This document shows, in pieces, positions 57,111 to 64,000 of a stretch of 64,000 nt of DNA (position 1 is its first letter; each line of letters starts with the position of its first letter). Source of the DNA: an uncultured Cellulosilyticum sp. (GTDB lineage Bacteria > Bacillota > Clostridia > Lachnospirales > Cellulosilyticaceae); NCBI GenBank assembly GCA_934725855.1, contig CAKVCL010000016.1:1-64000 (forward strand), written 5' to 3'. The notes under the pieces are model-generated. The model made no database searches. It saw only the letters and a program-made list of their open reading frames with translations, and had not been told where the DNA came from. The position numbers and the translations under genes are program-made.

Positions 57111-58598
57111 CTAGCCTAGCTTACAAATGTATTTAATCATACCTTTTGGTACTTCTACATTAGATTTGGTTGCTCTAATGGCATCTAATATGGCTAGTGC
57201 CTTTTTAGATTCAATATCAATGTTAAACGTCATATAAATCTTCACTTCTAATAAATTAAGATAGATGTCTTGTACGCTTTCCCATTCTTCGTAAATGAGC
57301 ACGTTTTTGTAAATAGACTCTACGATATTATTAATGTGCTTAATCACTTGCTCCATCATATTGTCATAAAGTAACTCTACAGAGTTGATCTTTACAAAAC
57401 ACTCAGCAAACTTTAGTAAAACCTTGTCCAAAATATCTTTGGTTTCCTCATCTGTAAAATTCCCATTTAACTTACTATAGTTAATCTTAGAGTAAAGTCT
57501 CTGTGTATAATAATGCAGATAGTTTTCAAAGTCGCCTCTATTGTTTTCAGGCTCTATGGCAAACAAAATACGGAAAAATAAATTCCACTGAAATTCTTCA
57601 TTTATTCTTGATTTAATATGCTCGCCAATCACTTTTGTATACGCATCTCTATACTCTGGCTCTTTGTCAAACTCCAGACTTTGTGTGAAATCAATTAGGT
57701 CTTCTTCAATGCTACGCATTTTTTCAAATCCAATGGTAAAATTCTCACTTACAGTTGCTGTATCTTTATCTAATGTATCTCTAAAGACATAGCGGACAAT
57801 AGCTTCACAAGATTTTCTAAAATCCACAAGGACCCCAATGCTTTCTTCCATACGCTTTGCAAAGATGTCATAGACGACTTTAGCCAGCATCTTTTCCATT
57901 TGTTTTTCTTGATATTCCACATCTGTCCCTTCAGATTTAGCAAATTGATTAGAAATGAGTAAGAGCTGCTGGTCAATGGTGGATAAGCTGGTTTTAATAG
58001 ATTTCATAATATCCTTGTAAAACTGATCTGCAATCACATAATTAAAGTTCTTGTAAATAACCTTATGCTCAATTTCTCCCCAGAAAACATTAACTAATGA
58101 TTTGATTTGAAGTTCAAAATTAACCTCCATCTCATCAGTTATATATTTTCCATCAATACGATAAATTTTCATCCCATTTTTTTGTTCTTGCGGCTGCTTT
58201 CCAGATAAATTTAAAAGTAAGTTCTTCTTTTGCGGGGTGCAGTAATAATCCTCATAGTATTCACTTTTCTCATTGAAAGCTTTTTTAATATATTTATATA
58301 AATCAGCTTCATCTTGAATAAATCGGCATTCAATACGCATGCCTATTACATCAGGTAAATGCCTAAATAACATTTCCTTTGTATTATACTTTTGATAATA
58401 TTGGTTGCGAATAATTTTTTCTTTTAAACTCTTAGCTGACTTTACTCTAGAATTTATATTTAAATAACCTTCTTCAGATTTAATAAGCAGGCTTTCAAAA
58501 AATACCTCTATTTCTTCTGAAATTTCATTAAGATAAGGTCTTTTCTCTTCTAAGTCTTGTAATACTTCCTCAATAAATCCAAATAATTTAAGCTCCAT
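57111..58598 (-). CDS. RelA/SpoT-domain protein with long helical C-terminus
   Basis: 495 residues. Residues about 45-190 match the ppGpp synthetase domain: SRVKSAKSLKEKI, DVIGMRIECRF and FELQIKSLVNVFWGEIEHKVIYKN. However the G-loop that in synthetases reads about K-NGYRSLH is here KNGMKIYRIDGKY, without the Tyr and His that stack on GDP/GTP, so synthetase activity is uncertain. There is no hydrolase HD domain. The C-terminal 290 residues are helical without a known ACT/TGS domain. GGGGAG precedes ATG 58598. It may be a small-alarmone-synthetase relative or a binding/regulatory variant. Confidence 0.72.
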   Translation of the reverse strand: MELKLFGFIEEVLQDLEEKRPYLNEISEEIEVFFESLLIKSEEGYLNINSRVKSAKSLKEKIIRNQYYQKYNTKEMLFRHLPDVIGMRIECRFIQDEADLYKYIKKAFNEKSEYYEDYYCTPQKKNLLLNLSGKQPQEQKNGMKIYRIDGKYITDEMEVNFELQIKSLVNVFWGEIEHKVIYKNFNYVIADQFYKDIMKSIKTSLSTIDQQLLLISNQFAKSEGTDVEYQEKQMEKMLAKVVYDIFAKRMEESIGVLVDFRKSCEAIVRYVFRDTLDKDTATVSENFTIGFEKMRSIEEDLIDFTQSLEFDKEPEYRDAYTKVIGEHIKSRINEEFQWNLFFRILFAIEPENNRGDFENYLHYYTQRLYSKINYSKLNGNFTDEETKDILDKVLLKFAECFVKINSVELLYDNMMEQVIKHINNIVESIYKNVLIYEEWESVQDIYLNLLEVKIYMTFNIDIESKKALAILDAIRATKSNVEVPKGMIKYICKLG

Positions 58599-58730
58599 TT
58601 CCCTGTTCTCCCCTCCTGTCCAATGTCATCTTTATAAGTATAGTATACTATATTCTGTATAAAAACCTCATAATTTATTGTTTTTTTATGTATCTGTCTA
58701 TCTTTATTAACCTTTTTTAGGCAATATAAA

Positions 58731-58768
58731 AGTGGCTAAGAATCAAATTTCCTAGCCACTCTCATCTC
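58731..58768 (-). terminator. Terminator of the AbrB-type gene
   Basis: On the minus strand AGTGGCTA (58760-58753) pairs with TAGCCACT (58738-58731), followed by TTTTATATT. It lies 15 bp after the stop of the AbrB-type regulator. Confidence 0.8.
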
Positions 58769-58774
58769 ACTATA

Positions 58775-59038
58775 CTATTCTGTCACTTTTAAACCAGCAA
58801 GTTTTGCAAGTTCAATAATTGTATTTTTAGACACTTTCTTTCCTTTATAGTCAATTAAATCATCCATGCTTCCATTGAAAATGTCAGCTGGTTCGTACTT
58901 TTTAAGGATAATCATGTTATCATCCACAAAGATTTCTAAAGCATCTTTTTCATTGATGTCAAAGTTTCTTCTTAATTCAATTGGTAAAACAACTCTTCCT
59001 AATTCATCTACTTTTCTAACTACACCTGTTGATTTCAC
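58775..59038 (-). CDS. AbrB/SpoVT-family transcriptional regulator
   Basis: 87 residues from GTG 59038, with GGGAGTGGA upstream. An upstream in-frame start at 59080 would add residues not found in the family. The swapped-hairpin N-terminus KSTGVVRKVDELGRVVLPIEL followed by RRNFDINEKDALEIF is the DNA-binding domain of transition-state regulators. The last 30 residues (NTIIELAKLAGLKVTE) are the short C-terminal part of AbrB-like proteins. In clostridia such factors hold back sporulation and stationary-phase genes, which fits the adjacent spmA-spmB. It is autoregulated in many hosts; no operator is visible here. Confidence 0.92.
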   Translation of the reverse strand: MKSTGVVRKVDELGRVVLPIELRRNFDINEKDALEIFVDDNMIILKKYEPADIFNGSMDDLIDYKGKKVSKNTIIELAKLAGLKVTE

Positions 59039-59355
59039 TGTACTCCACTCCCTTAAACACATTTTCTCATATTTTTCCATGCCCTACAATTAAAGTACCA
59101 TAATTAACCATTAAAGTCAATTAATTTTTGTGTTTTTTTAGACTTTTTAAAACAAAATGCAAATTCCCTACTTCATATTATTTGTCGAATCGTAGTATTG
59201 TTCCAACTCTTTTTGTTTGTTTTTCATTTTTCAAATGTCGTTTTTTGATATTTCCATATATAAATGCATTATCATAAATACATTTTTTCTCTATCATTGA
59301 CTTCCAATTCCTGCATATATATTTATAAAGACAAGTTGTATGAAAGGTGGTTTAT

Positions 59356-59937
59356 ATGCTGAATTATATTTGGAGTTTTATGATTATACTTGCTATATTG
59401 CTCTCAGGCTTTAAAGGTGGAATGGGAAATGTCACAAATGCGGCATTAAATGGGGCGGTAGAAGCCGTAACCCTTTGTATTCAAATGTGTGGCTCTGTCG
59501 CTATGTGGATGGGCATTATGCGTATTGCTGAAAAAGCCAAACTCATTGATCTTCTCGCACTTAAAATGACACCCCTTCTTAATTTCCTTTTTCCTTCTGT
59601 TCCACAAGATCATCCTGCAAGAAAATATATCGCAACAAACTTAATTGCTAACTTCTTAGGTCTAGGCTGGGCTGCTACCCCTCCTGGACTTAAAGCAATG
59701 GTTGAATTACAAAAATTAAATAAGGACAAAGACTCTGCGACCCATGCGATGTGCATGTTTCTCATCATTAATATATCGTCCATCCAGTTAATTCCCATTA
59801 ATACTATTTCTTACAGAATAATTTATGGTTCTACAAATGCTACTGAAATTATTTTGCCCACAATTATTGCTACTGCCATTTCTACTTTAATCCCTGTACT
59901 TTTTGCTAAGTTGATGTATCGAAAGGGGGAGAATTAA
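59356..59937 (+). CDS. spmA: Spore maturation protein A
   Basis: 193 residues from ATG 59356 (AAAGGTGG upstream; GTG 59347 would sit inside that site). Membrane protein of the nucleoside-transporter-like gate domain: FKGGMGNVTNAALNGAVEA, then NFLGLGWAATPPGLKAM and FLIINISSIQLIPINTISYR. With SpmB it is needed for dehydration of the spore core in Bacillus. It overlaps the end region of the next gene closely (1 bp gap), so the two are co-translated. The 317-bp gap 59039-59355 before it is AT-rich; I see no other gene there. Confidence 0.93.
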   Translation: MLNYIWSFMIILAILLSGFKGGMGNVTNAALNGAVEAVTLCIQMCGSVAMWMGIMRIAEKAKLIDLLALKMTPLLNFLFPSVPQDHPARKYIATNLIANFLGLGWAATPPGLKAMVELQKLNKDKDSATHAMCMFLIINISSIQLIPINTISYRIIYGSTNATEIILPTIIATAISTLIPVLFAKLMYRKGEN

Positions 59938-59938
59938 T

Positions 59939-60472
59939 ATGTCTATTTTAGTAGCCGCATCTGATTGGTTTATCCCAATTATTATGATGGGAATTATTGT
60001 TTACGGACTTCTAAAGGAGGTTAATGTATTTGAAGCTTTTATTGAAGGGGCTAAAGACGGACTTCAAGTCGTCGTTGATATTCTTCCTACTCTTATTGGC
60101 CTTCTAGTTGCTGTTGGCATGCTTCGCTCTTCTGGTGCACTTAACGCACTGGCTGCTAGTTTTTCATCGCTTTTAAGTTTTACTAAGTATCCTTGTGAGA
60201 TTATCCCAACCCTATTTTTACATACTTTTTCCTCTTCTGCTGCAACTGGTCTTATGATTGACTTATTTAAAACTTATGGACCAGATTCCTTTATTGGACG
60301 TTTGGTATCTATTACCTTTGGATGTACTGAAACGATTTTTTATACCTTGTCCGTTTACTTTATGACGATCAAAGTCAAGAAGAGCCGATACACCTTAGCA
60401 GGATCATTAATTGCTACTTTAACAGGGGTTATAGCAGCTTACTACCTCACCCTTAAATTTTTTGGTAATTAA
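59939..60472 (+). CDS. spmB: Spore maturation protein B
   Basis: 177 residues. It is the second half of the SpmAB pair, again a gate-domain membrane protein: VFEAFIEGAKDGLQVVVDI, LPTLIGLLVAVGMLRSSGAL and SSAATGLMIDLFKTYGPDSF with FGCTETIFYTLSVYF. It begins 1 bp after spmA and has AAAGGGGG as ribosome site within its end. The pair works in the forespore compartment envelope or mother cell membrane during late sporulation, promoting core dehydration. Its presence indicates an endospore former. Confidence 0.93.
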   Translation: MSILVAASDWFIPIIMMGIIVYGLLKEVNVFEAFIEGAKDGLQVVVDILPTLIGLLVAVGMLRSSGALNALAASFSSLLSFTKYPCEIIPTLFLHTFSSSAATGLMIDLFKTYGPDSFIGRLVSITFGCTETIFYTLSVYFMTIKVKKSRYTLAGSLIATLTGVIAAYYLTLKFFGN

Positions 60473-60506
60473 TTGCTTTGGATGATACTTTTTTTAATCT
60501 AGAAAT

Positions 60507-60514
60507 GCTATAAT
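60507..60514 (+). promoter_or_regulatory. Extended -10 promoter of the MORN gene
   Basis: TGCTATAAT is an extended -10 (TG plus TATAAT) 54 bp before the MORN gene start. The -35 region is poor, as often with extended -10 promoters. Confidence 0.5.
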
Positions 60515-60567
60515 ACATTTATACATAGGGTTTGTTTTACAAATGAGATTTTTAAGGAGTAATGAAT

Positions 60568-61341
60568 ATGTTCGAAAAAATTAAATCTCTATTCTCAAAA
60601 TCTTCGGATGTCTATGAAAATGAAATAATGTATCATAAAAATGGAAATATTATGTATCAGGGTGCTGTAAAAGGAACGAATTTCCATGGTCTTGGTAAAC
60701 TATATACAGAGGAAGGAAAACTTCAATATGAAGGCAACTTCTGTGATGGTGTGCCACATGGACAAGGTAAATGTTATCTTGAGGATGGCAGCATCTATGA
60801 AGGTGAATTTCATAAAGGTGAGCGCACAGGTATGGGTGTGAAACATTTCCCTAATGGTGATGTTTATGAAGGGCATTTCGTAAACGGTGCCATGGAAGGC
60901 AAAGGTAAACTTATTAAATCAGATGGCACCATCTATGAAGGAAACTTCCTAAAAAATCATTTACAGGGAATCGGTGCGCCTACTGCTCCCAATAAAGTCA
61001 CTTATCCAAATGGTGATATTTATGTGGGTGAGTTTATAGATACCGTAGAAAACGGAAAGGGAAAATTAACGATTGAATCTGGCGTATATGAAGGGCAGAT
61101 CGAAAATGGCTTGCCTCATGGCAAAGGCCATTTTATTTGGAATAATGGTTCTTCCTATTACGGTGACTTTGTAGAAGGTCAAATGACTGGCAAGGGAACC
61201 ATTACCTATGAAAATGGAGAAAAATATATTGGTGAATTTAAAAATGGGTATAAGCATGGAAATGGGGTTTATCAAGAAGCAAATGGTAATCAATTTGATT
61301 GCGAATTTGCTGATGACCAATTAGTTTCTGCCAAACGCTAA
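60568..61341 (+). CDS. MORN-repeat protein
   Basis: 257 residues from ATG 60568, with AAGGAG 8 nt upstream; ATG 60562 is too close to that site. After a short Lys/Ser-rich head (MFEKIKSLFSKSSDVYENE) it consists of about nine MORN repeats with the pattern YEG-F--G--HGKG---, such as YEGEFHKGERTGMG and YEGNFCDGVPHGQGK. In eukaryotes MORN sheets bind membranes and proteins; in bacteria their role is mostly unknown. There is no signal peptide, so it is cytoplasmic. It follows spmAB after 95 bp and has its own promoter, so a sporulation link is only suggested by position. Confidence 0.85.
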   Translation: MFEKIKSLFSKSSDVYENEIMYHKNGNIMYQGAVKGTNFHGLGKLYTEEGKLQYEGNFCDGVPHGQGKCYLEDGSIYEGEFHKGERTGMGVKHFPNGDVYEGHFVNGAMEGKGKLIKSDGTIYEGNFLKNHLQGIGAPTAPNKVTYPNGDIYVGEFIDTVENGKGKLTIESGVYEGQIENGLPHGKGHFIWNNGSSYYGDFVEGQMTGKGTITYENGEKYIGEFKNGYKHGNGVYQEANGNQFDCEFADDQLVSAKR

Positions 61342-61410
61342 CTTATAAAAGCTAACTTCAAAACTTGAATCAAAAATTTAAATGAAAAAACCGCATTAAA
61401 AATTTTGAAT

Positions 61411-61454
61411 ACAAAAAGCTGAAATAGGCTAATTTAGTCTACTTCAGCTTTTTT
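61411..61454 (-). terminator. Terminator overlapping the 3' end of the YkvI-like gene
   Basis: AAAAAGCTGAA (61413-61423) pairs with TTCAGCTTTTT (61443-61453), with U-runs both ways. The last codons and the stop (61434-61436) of the minus-strand gene form one arm and the loop. Confidence 0.82.
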
Positions 61455-62552
61455 GAGGTTCATACTTTTTGTAGAGGTTGTGTTTCTGCTTTCTAAGCAC
61501 TCCCTCTTTTTCTTAGCTTGAATCATAAAGATCACGCAATATCCTAGAAAAACTAGGCTAAGTACGCCATACATCGGATACAAAATTTCAACTAGCTTAG
61601 AAAAACCTACCCCTGAAAAAGGAGCTGCTACAGCCACTACAATGAAGATGCCCTTGTTATAAGAAATTTTAAATCGATTGCGTAAATAGTAAGATAAACT
61701 ATAGACATTAGATACCTGCGAAGAAAACATTTCAAGCCACATAATCCCAAGCATCCCTACTTGTAAAATGGGATGTAATTCCATAGCAACTCCTAAAAGG
61801 GGAATCTCATACAGATTAGGATGAAATGGATTAACCAGCATCAAAAAAGTTATATACATTCCCAGTATGGTTAATACGATACTACCTAACGTGACTCCCT
61901 TAATAATCTCATTAGGTCTTCTAATATCGCTTGTTAACGGTACAATGACGCCAATGATGGTTAAAATATTAAAGCTCACATAAATTAAAGTGGAAGTGAG
62001 TAAATTTGTCTTCTGCCTTGGAATAAGCTTCATATATTCCAGATGAATGGCATTAGGGTTTCTATTGATATAACCTATAAATATCGCCGACATCACCAAA
62101 ACAAGTGTAGGCACCACAAAACTATTCACCTCAAATAGGCCCTCCGTATTTCTAAGCAAGAAGAAACTACTGATTAAAAACATCACCAGCATACCAATCC
62201 ATTTGGAAATTCCAAAATATTGATAAAGAATTGCCCCACTCCCTGCTAGTATAATGGAGGTACTACTTAGTAAAAATAGCGTCAGTACAAAATTTGTAAA
62301 CCTTGCCACCCATTTAGGGCAAACCAAGTCCACAAACTCATCATAAGAAGACACCTTATATTCTGCTGTTATTTCAATAATCATCTTACTAAAAAATACA
62401 TACAATACCCCGCATAAAATAAGTCCTACAAAGCCTGCTATCCCATAAGTTGCAAAAAACTGATTAAGTTCCCGTCCTGAACATACACCTGCCCCTACAA
62501 TGCTCCCTATAAAAATCATAGCAATTTGAATGCTAAGCTTGATCCCCTTCAT
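61434..62552 (-). CDS. YkvI-family membrane transporter-like protein
   Basis: 372 residues from ATG 62552 (GGAGGGGG just before it; the TTG at 62564 is inside that site). Ten predicted helices and the N-terminal FIGSIVGAGVCSGRELNQFF match the YkvI group of the amino-acid/cation permease superfamily, whose unwound first helix carries the GAG motif that binds substrate. The substrate is unknown. A Lys/Arg-rich tail (KKKRECLES) is cytoplasmic. It is transcribed towards the MORN gene, with which it shares the bidirectional terminator. No partner genes are obvious. Confidence 0.78.
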   Translation of the reverse strand: MKGIKLSIQIAMIFIGSIVGAGVCSGRELNQFFATYGIAGFVGLILCGVLYVFFSKMIIEITAEYKVSSYDEFVDLVCPKWVARFTNFVLTLFLLSSTSIILAGSGAILYQYFGISKWIGMLVMFLISSFFLLRNTEGLFEVNSFVVPTLVLVMSAIFIGYINRNPNAIHLEYMKLIPRQKTNLLTSTLIYVSFNILTIIGVIVPLTSDIRRPNEIIKGVTLGSIVLTILGMYITFLMLVNPFHPNLYEIPLLGVAMELHPILQVGMLGIMWLEMFSSQVSNVYSLSYYLRNRFKISYNKGIFIVVAVAAPFSGVGFSKLVEILYPMYGVLSLVFLGYCVIFMIQAKKKRECLESRNTTSTKSMNLKKAEVD

Positions 62553-62640
62553 TTCCCCCTCCAAAAGCTTATCCTATTCTATTTATATTCTTATCTATGT
62601 GTATTATGAGAATTTATTTTAAAAAAAGTGTAAAATCAAT

Positions 62641-62668
62641 GTCATTTCTTGTCGTGCAACATATTATA
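62641..62668 (+). promoter_or_regulatory. Mother-cell-type (sigma-E/K-like) promoter match
   Basis: CATATTATA at 62660-62668 fits the sigma-K -10 pattern CATAnnnTA exactly, and GTCATTT at 62641-62647 resembles a sigma-E/K -35, with 12 bp between. It lies 57 bp before the Asp/Arg-rich protein start. This would place expression in the mother cell during sporulation; it is a pattern match only. Confidence 0.45.
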
Positions 62669-62724
62669 TGAGTGAGGGGCGCACTTCAAACAAATAAACA
62701 ATATTAAATAAGGGGGATTTTATT

Positions 62725-63081
62725 ATGGCATGTGGTAGACAAAATAATTCTTGTGGTTGTGGAAATAACAATGGTTGGAATCATGGTAACGGAAACAACA
62801 ATGATTCCAATAGAAATCGTCGCTGCCGTCGTGAACTTAGAGAAGCAGTTGATACACTTATTGATATTCAAGATTTAGCTGATGATTTTCTTGATGATTT
62901 CTTTGATGACAGATGCAACCATGGTAGACGCGGTAATCGTAACAACGACAGAGATGAAAGAAATGACAGAGATGACCGTGATGACAGATTTGATCGTGAT
63001 GGCCGATTTGATAACGACGAAAGAGGTCGCCGTGGTGGATGCTGCTGTAGCTGTGAATGCAACAACTACTGGGGAAGATAG
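62725..63081 (+). CDS. Asp/Asn/Arg-rich, Cys-tailed protein (possible spore-coat component)
   Basis: 118 residues, with GGGGG as ribosome site. The head (ACGRQNNSCGCGNNNGWNHGNG) is Asn/Gly/Cys-rich, a helical middle follows (REAVDTLIDIQDLADDFLDDFF), then a low-complexity stretch of Asp-Arg units (DRDERNDRDDRDDRFDRD) and a Cys-rich end (RRGGCCCSCECNNYWGR). There is no signal peptide or membrane segment. Composition of this type, many Cys at both ends and charged repeats, is seen in cross-linked spore-coat and exosporium proteins. A mother-cell-type promoter match upstream and the nearby spmAB agree. I do not recognise a named family; the coat role is inference. Confidence 0.6.
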   Translation: MACGRQNNSCGCGNNNGWNHGNGNNNDSNRNRRCRRELREAVDTLIDIQDLADDFLDDFFDDRCNHGRRGNRNNDRDERNDRDDRDDRFDRDGRFDNDERGRRGGCCCSCECNNYWGR

Positions 63082-63094
63082 TTTAACACTTGCT

Positions 63095-63126
63095 GGGAGA
63101 AGGGAGTTTACCTTCTCCCCTTTTTT
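63095..63126 (+). terminator. Terminator after the Asp/Arg-rich gene
   Basis: GGGAGAAGG (63095-63103) pairs with CCTTCTCCC (63111-63119) and is followed by six or more T. Confidence 0.92.
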
Positions 63127-63152
63127 ATATTTCCAACATTTATTAAAAAAGG

Positions 63153-63509
63153 TTAACCTCTTAATTTGATATCATTATAATCAATATTTTGATTCGGAAA
63201 TCTCACCCATAAAAAATCATCCCAAAGTAAACCATGTGTACACTTAATGATATCTAAAACATTATACTCAGATAAACCAAGTAATTTTAAAATTTCATCT
63301 TTGTTAGCTCTGGCTCTAGGAAAACATCTACTTTCTAACCAATTAAGTACTTCATCTGTAGTTGGATGATCTGAATAGAATTGCTTGTACGGCTTTTTAT
63401 CCGTTAATCTCTCTACTATAGGTTCTTGCTTGGTCATTTGTATTTTATAAATCACTTCATTTTTGTGCATTATATCAAATTTTAACATCTCACCTATTTT
63501 AAATCCCAC
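63153..63509 (-). CDS. Small partner protein of a HipA-like kinase
   Basis: 118 residues from GTG 63509, chosen because AAAGGAGG lies 10 nt upstream; an ATG at 63581 would overlap the end of the kinase gene. Features are a beta-strand start (FKIGEMLKFDIMHKNEVIYKI), then VLNWLESRCFPRARANKDEIL and a C-terminal CTHGLLWDDFLWVRF. Downstream of HipA-type kinases a small gene of this kind is often found, and the pattern -R-P-R-N- followed by a DDFLW-like end resembles an N-terminal or accessory HipA region. The function is not known; a partner, antitoxin or substrate of the kinase are options. The pair is translated from one transcript. Confidence 0.55.
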   Translation of the reverse strand: MGFKIGEMLKFDIMHKNEVIYKIQMTKQEPIVERLTDKKPYKQFYSDHPTTDEVLNWLESRCFPRARANKDEILKLLGLSEYNVLDIIKCTHGLLWDDFLWVRFPNQNIDYNDIKLRG

Positions 63510-63549
63510 TTTTATTTTTCCTCCTTTCCTATCCCAATAGAAAAATTTA

Positions 63550-64000
63550 TTATATAGTAAATGTCGTTGCTTTATCTTCAAATAGGTCTTTATAATTATT
63601 AACTGCCTGATTTAATACATAACCTATTCTTTTGAGTTTTGTATCATCAGAACAGTTTAGTTCTTCTATTAATGCCATTACCTTGTCTCTATCAAATCTT
63701 ATTGTTGGAGTTAGTATCCTAAACTGTTTCTTAAAAGATGAGCTAAATGGTCTTGCTTTAACATTTCTCATATTTATTAGATTAGATGTTTCTAGCCTGT
63801 ATTCATTTGTATCCGCTAAAAAACCTAATCCATTATCAAAAATTGGTGCCTCCTGGTAGCTGTTTGTTGTCTCATTGTAAATTAATGCTATGTTATTGAA
63901 ATGTCTATCCTCATTAAGAATAACGGCATCAAAAGCTAAAAGATTGCTAAGATAAGTAGTTATATCTAAGCCCGTGTAATCTTTAACAGCATCCCTTACT
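63550..64000 (-). CDS. HipA-like serine/threonine kinase, C-terminal part (runs off right edge)
   Basis: The frame is open from the right edge to a stop at 63550, 150 codons visible. The fragment carries the catalytic loop LNEDRHFNNIALIY (like the N-x-D-x-H-x-N of HipA kinases) and the metal-binding FDNGLGFL. These are the core motifs of the HipA/CtkA family, and the C-terminal helices after DKVMALIEEL agree. HipA-type kinases phosphorylate proteins such as glutamyl-tRNA synthetase or others and often act in toxin-antitoxin pairs. The N-terminal ATP-binding half lies outside the window. It precedes the small gene at 63153 by 40 bp. Confidence 0.72.
   Translation of the reverse strand, partial: VRDAVKDYTGLDITTYLSNLLAFDAVILNEDRHFNNIALIYNETTNSYQEAPIFDNGLGFLADTNEYRLETSNLINMRNVKARPFSSSFKKQFRILTPTIRFDRDKVMALIEELNCSDDTKLKRIGYVLNQAVNNYKDLFEDKATTFTI

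Noticed and set aside
62868..63169. Overlapping frames on both strands within the Asp/Arg-rich gene
   Set aside because: They mirror the low-complexity repeats and have no ribosome site; only the 62725 frame has one.

Overview
The window is AT-rich and has many strong AGGAGG-type ribosome binding sites and rho-independent terminators. It carries sporulation genes (spmA, spmB, an AbrB/SpoVT regulator, a probable coat-like protein), YesMN-type sugar sensing, a CobA-HemD fusion and TagO. Together these point to a spore-forming anaerobic member of the Clostridia, probably Lachnospirales; a Cellulosilyticum-like organism is only a guess.

Layout. 1-7375: the start of a secreted repeat protein on the minus strand, a GtrB-like glycosyltransferase followed by the wreck of a membrane glycosyltransferase, then an operon of LytTR response regulator, Ser/Asp-repeat surface protein and 7TM-DISM/GHKL sensor kinase. 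7398-11648: a five-gene minus-strand antimicrobial-peptide defence module (ABC ATPase, two permeases, OmpR-type regulator, kinase) with a perfect tandem operator-like repeat upstream. 11754-20965: two chemoreceptors (one broken by two homopolymer frameshifts), nagA, a compact tRNA-like transcription unit, a GT-C glycosyltransferase convergent with a UGM-like flavoprotein, and a TetR protein with a STAS-like C-terminus. 21188-28655: a YesMN two-component system with a binding-protein-dependent oligosaccharide importer that lacks its own ATPase. 28748-35218: a broken endonuclease-VIII-like gene, then the tetrapyrrole operon hemA, cobA-hemD, hemB, hemL (no hemC).

35445-41490: corA with a structured leader, a complete IS982-family element with a 7-bp target duplication, a decayed AAA ATPase, an SOS-type Y-family polymerase with a LexA box, and a small membrane protein. 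41537-57006: a His/Cys-rich zinc/cadmium-type P-ATPase, M18 aminopeptidase, glycogen phosphorylase, a UspA-like protein, a Sua5, rpiB, upp, tagO housekeeping run, a phospholipase-C-like protein, PilZ protein and an aconitase-family hydratase. 57111-63126: a RelA/SpoT-like protein, AbrB-type regulator, spmAB, a MORN-repeat protein, a YkvI-like transporter and an Asp/Arg-rich Cys-tailed protein. 63153-64000: a HipA-like kinase cut by the right edge and its small downstream partner.

How the parts fit: surface glycans and sensing on the left; sugar import and turnover (YesMN importer, nagA, glgP); tetrapyrrole supply; envelope precursor synthesis (tagO); and spore formation on the right. Decay is concentrated in four places: the GT-C fragment, one chemoreceptor, the Nei-like glycosylase and the AAA ATPase beside the insertion sequence. 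The most unusual items are the 65-nt tRNA-like unit with its own promoter and terminator upstream of nagA, the structured leader of corA, the RR-surface protein-kinase operon, and the Asp/Arg-rich protein preceded by a mother-cell-type promoter match. All functions are read from sequence motifs; no database search was made.
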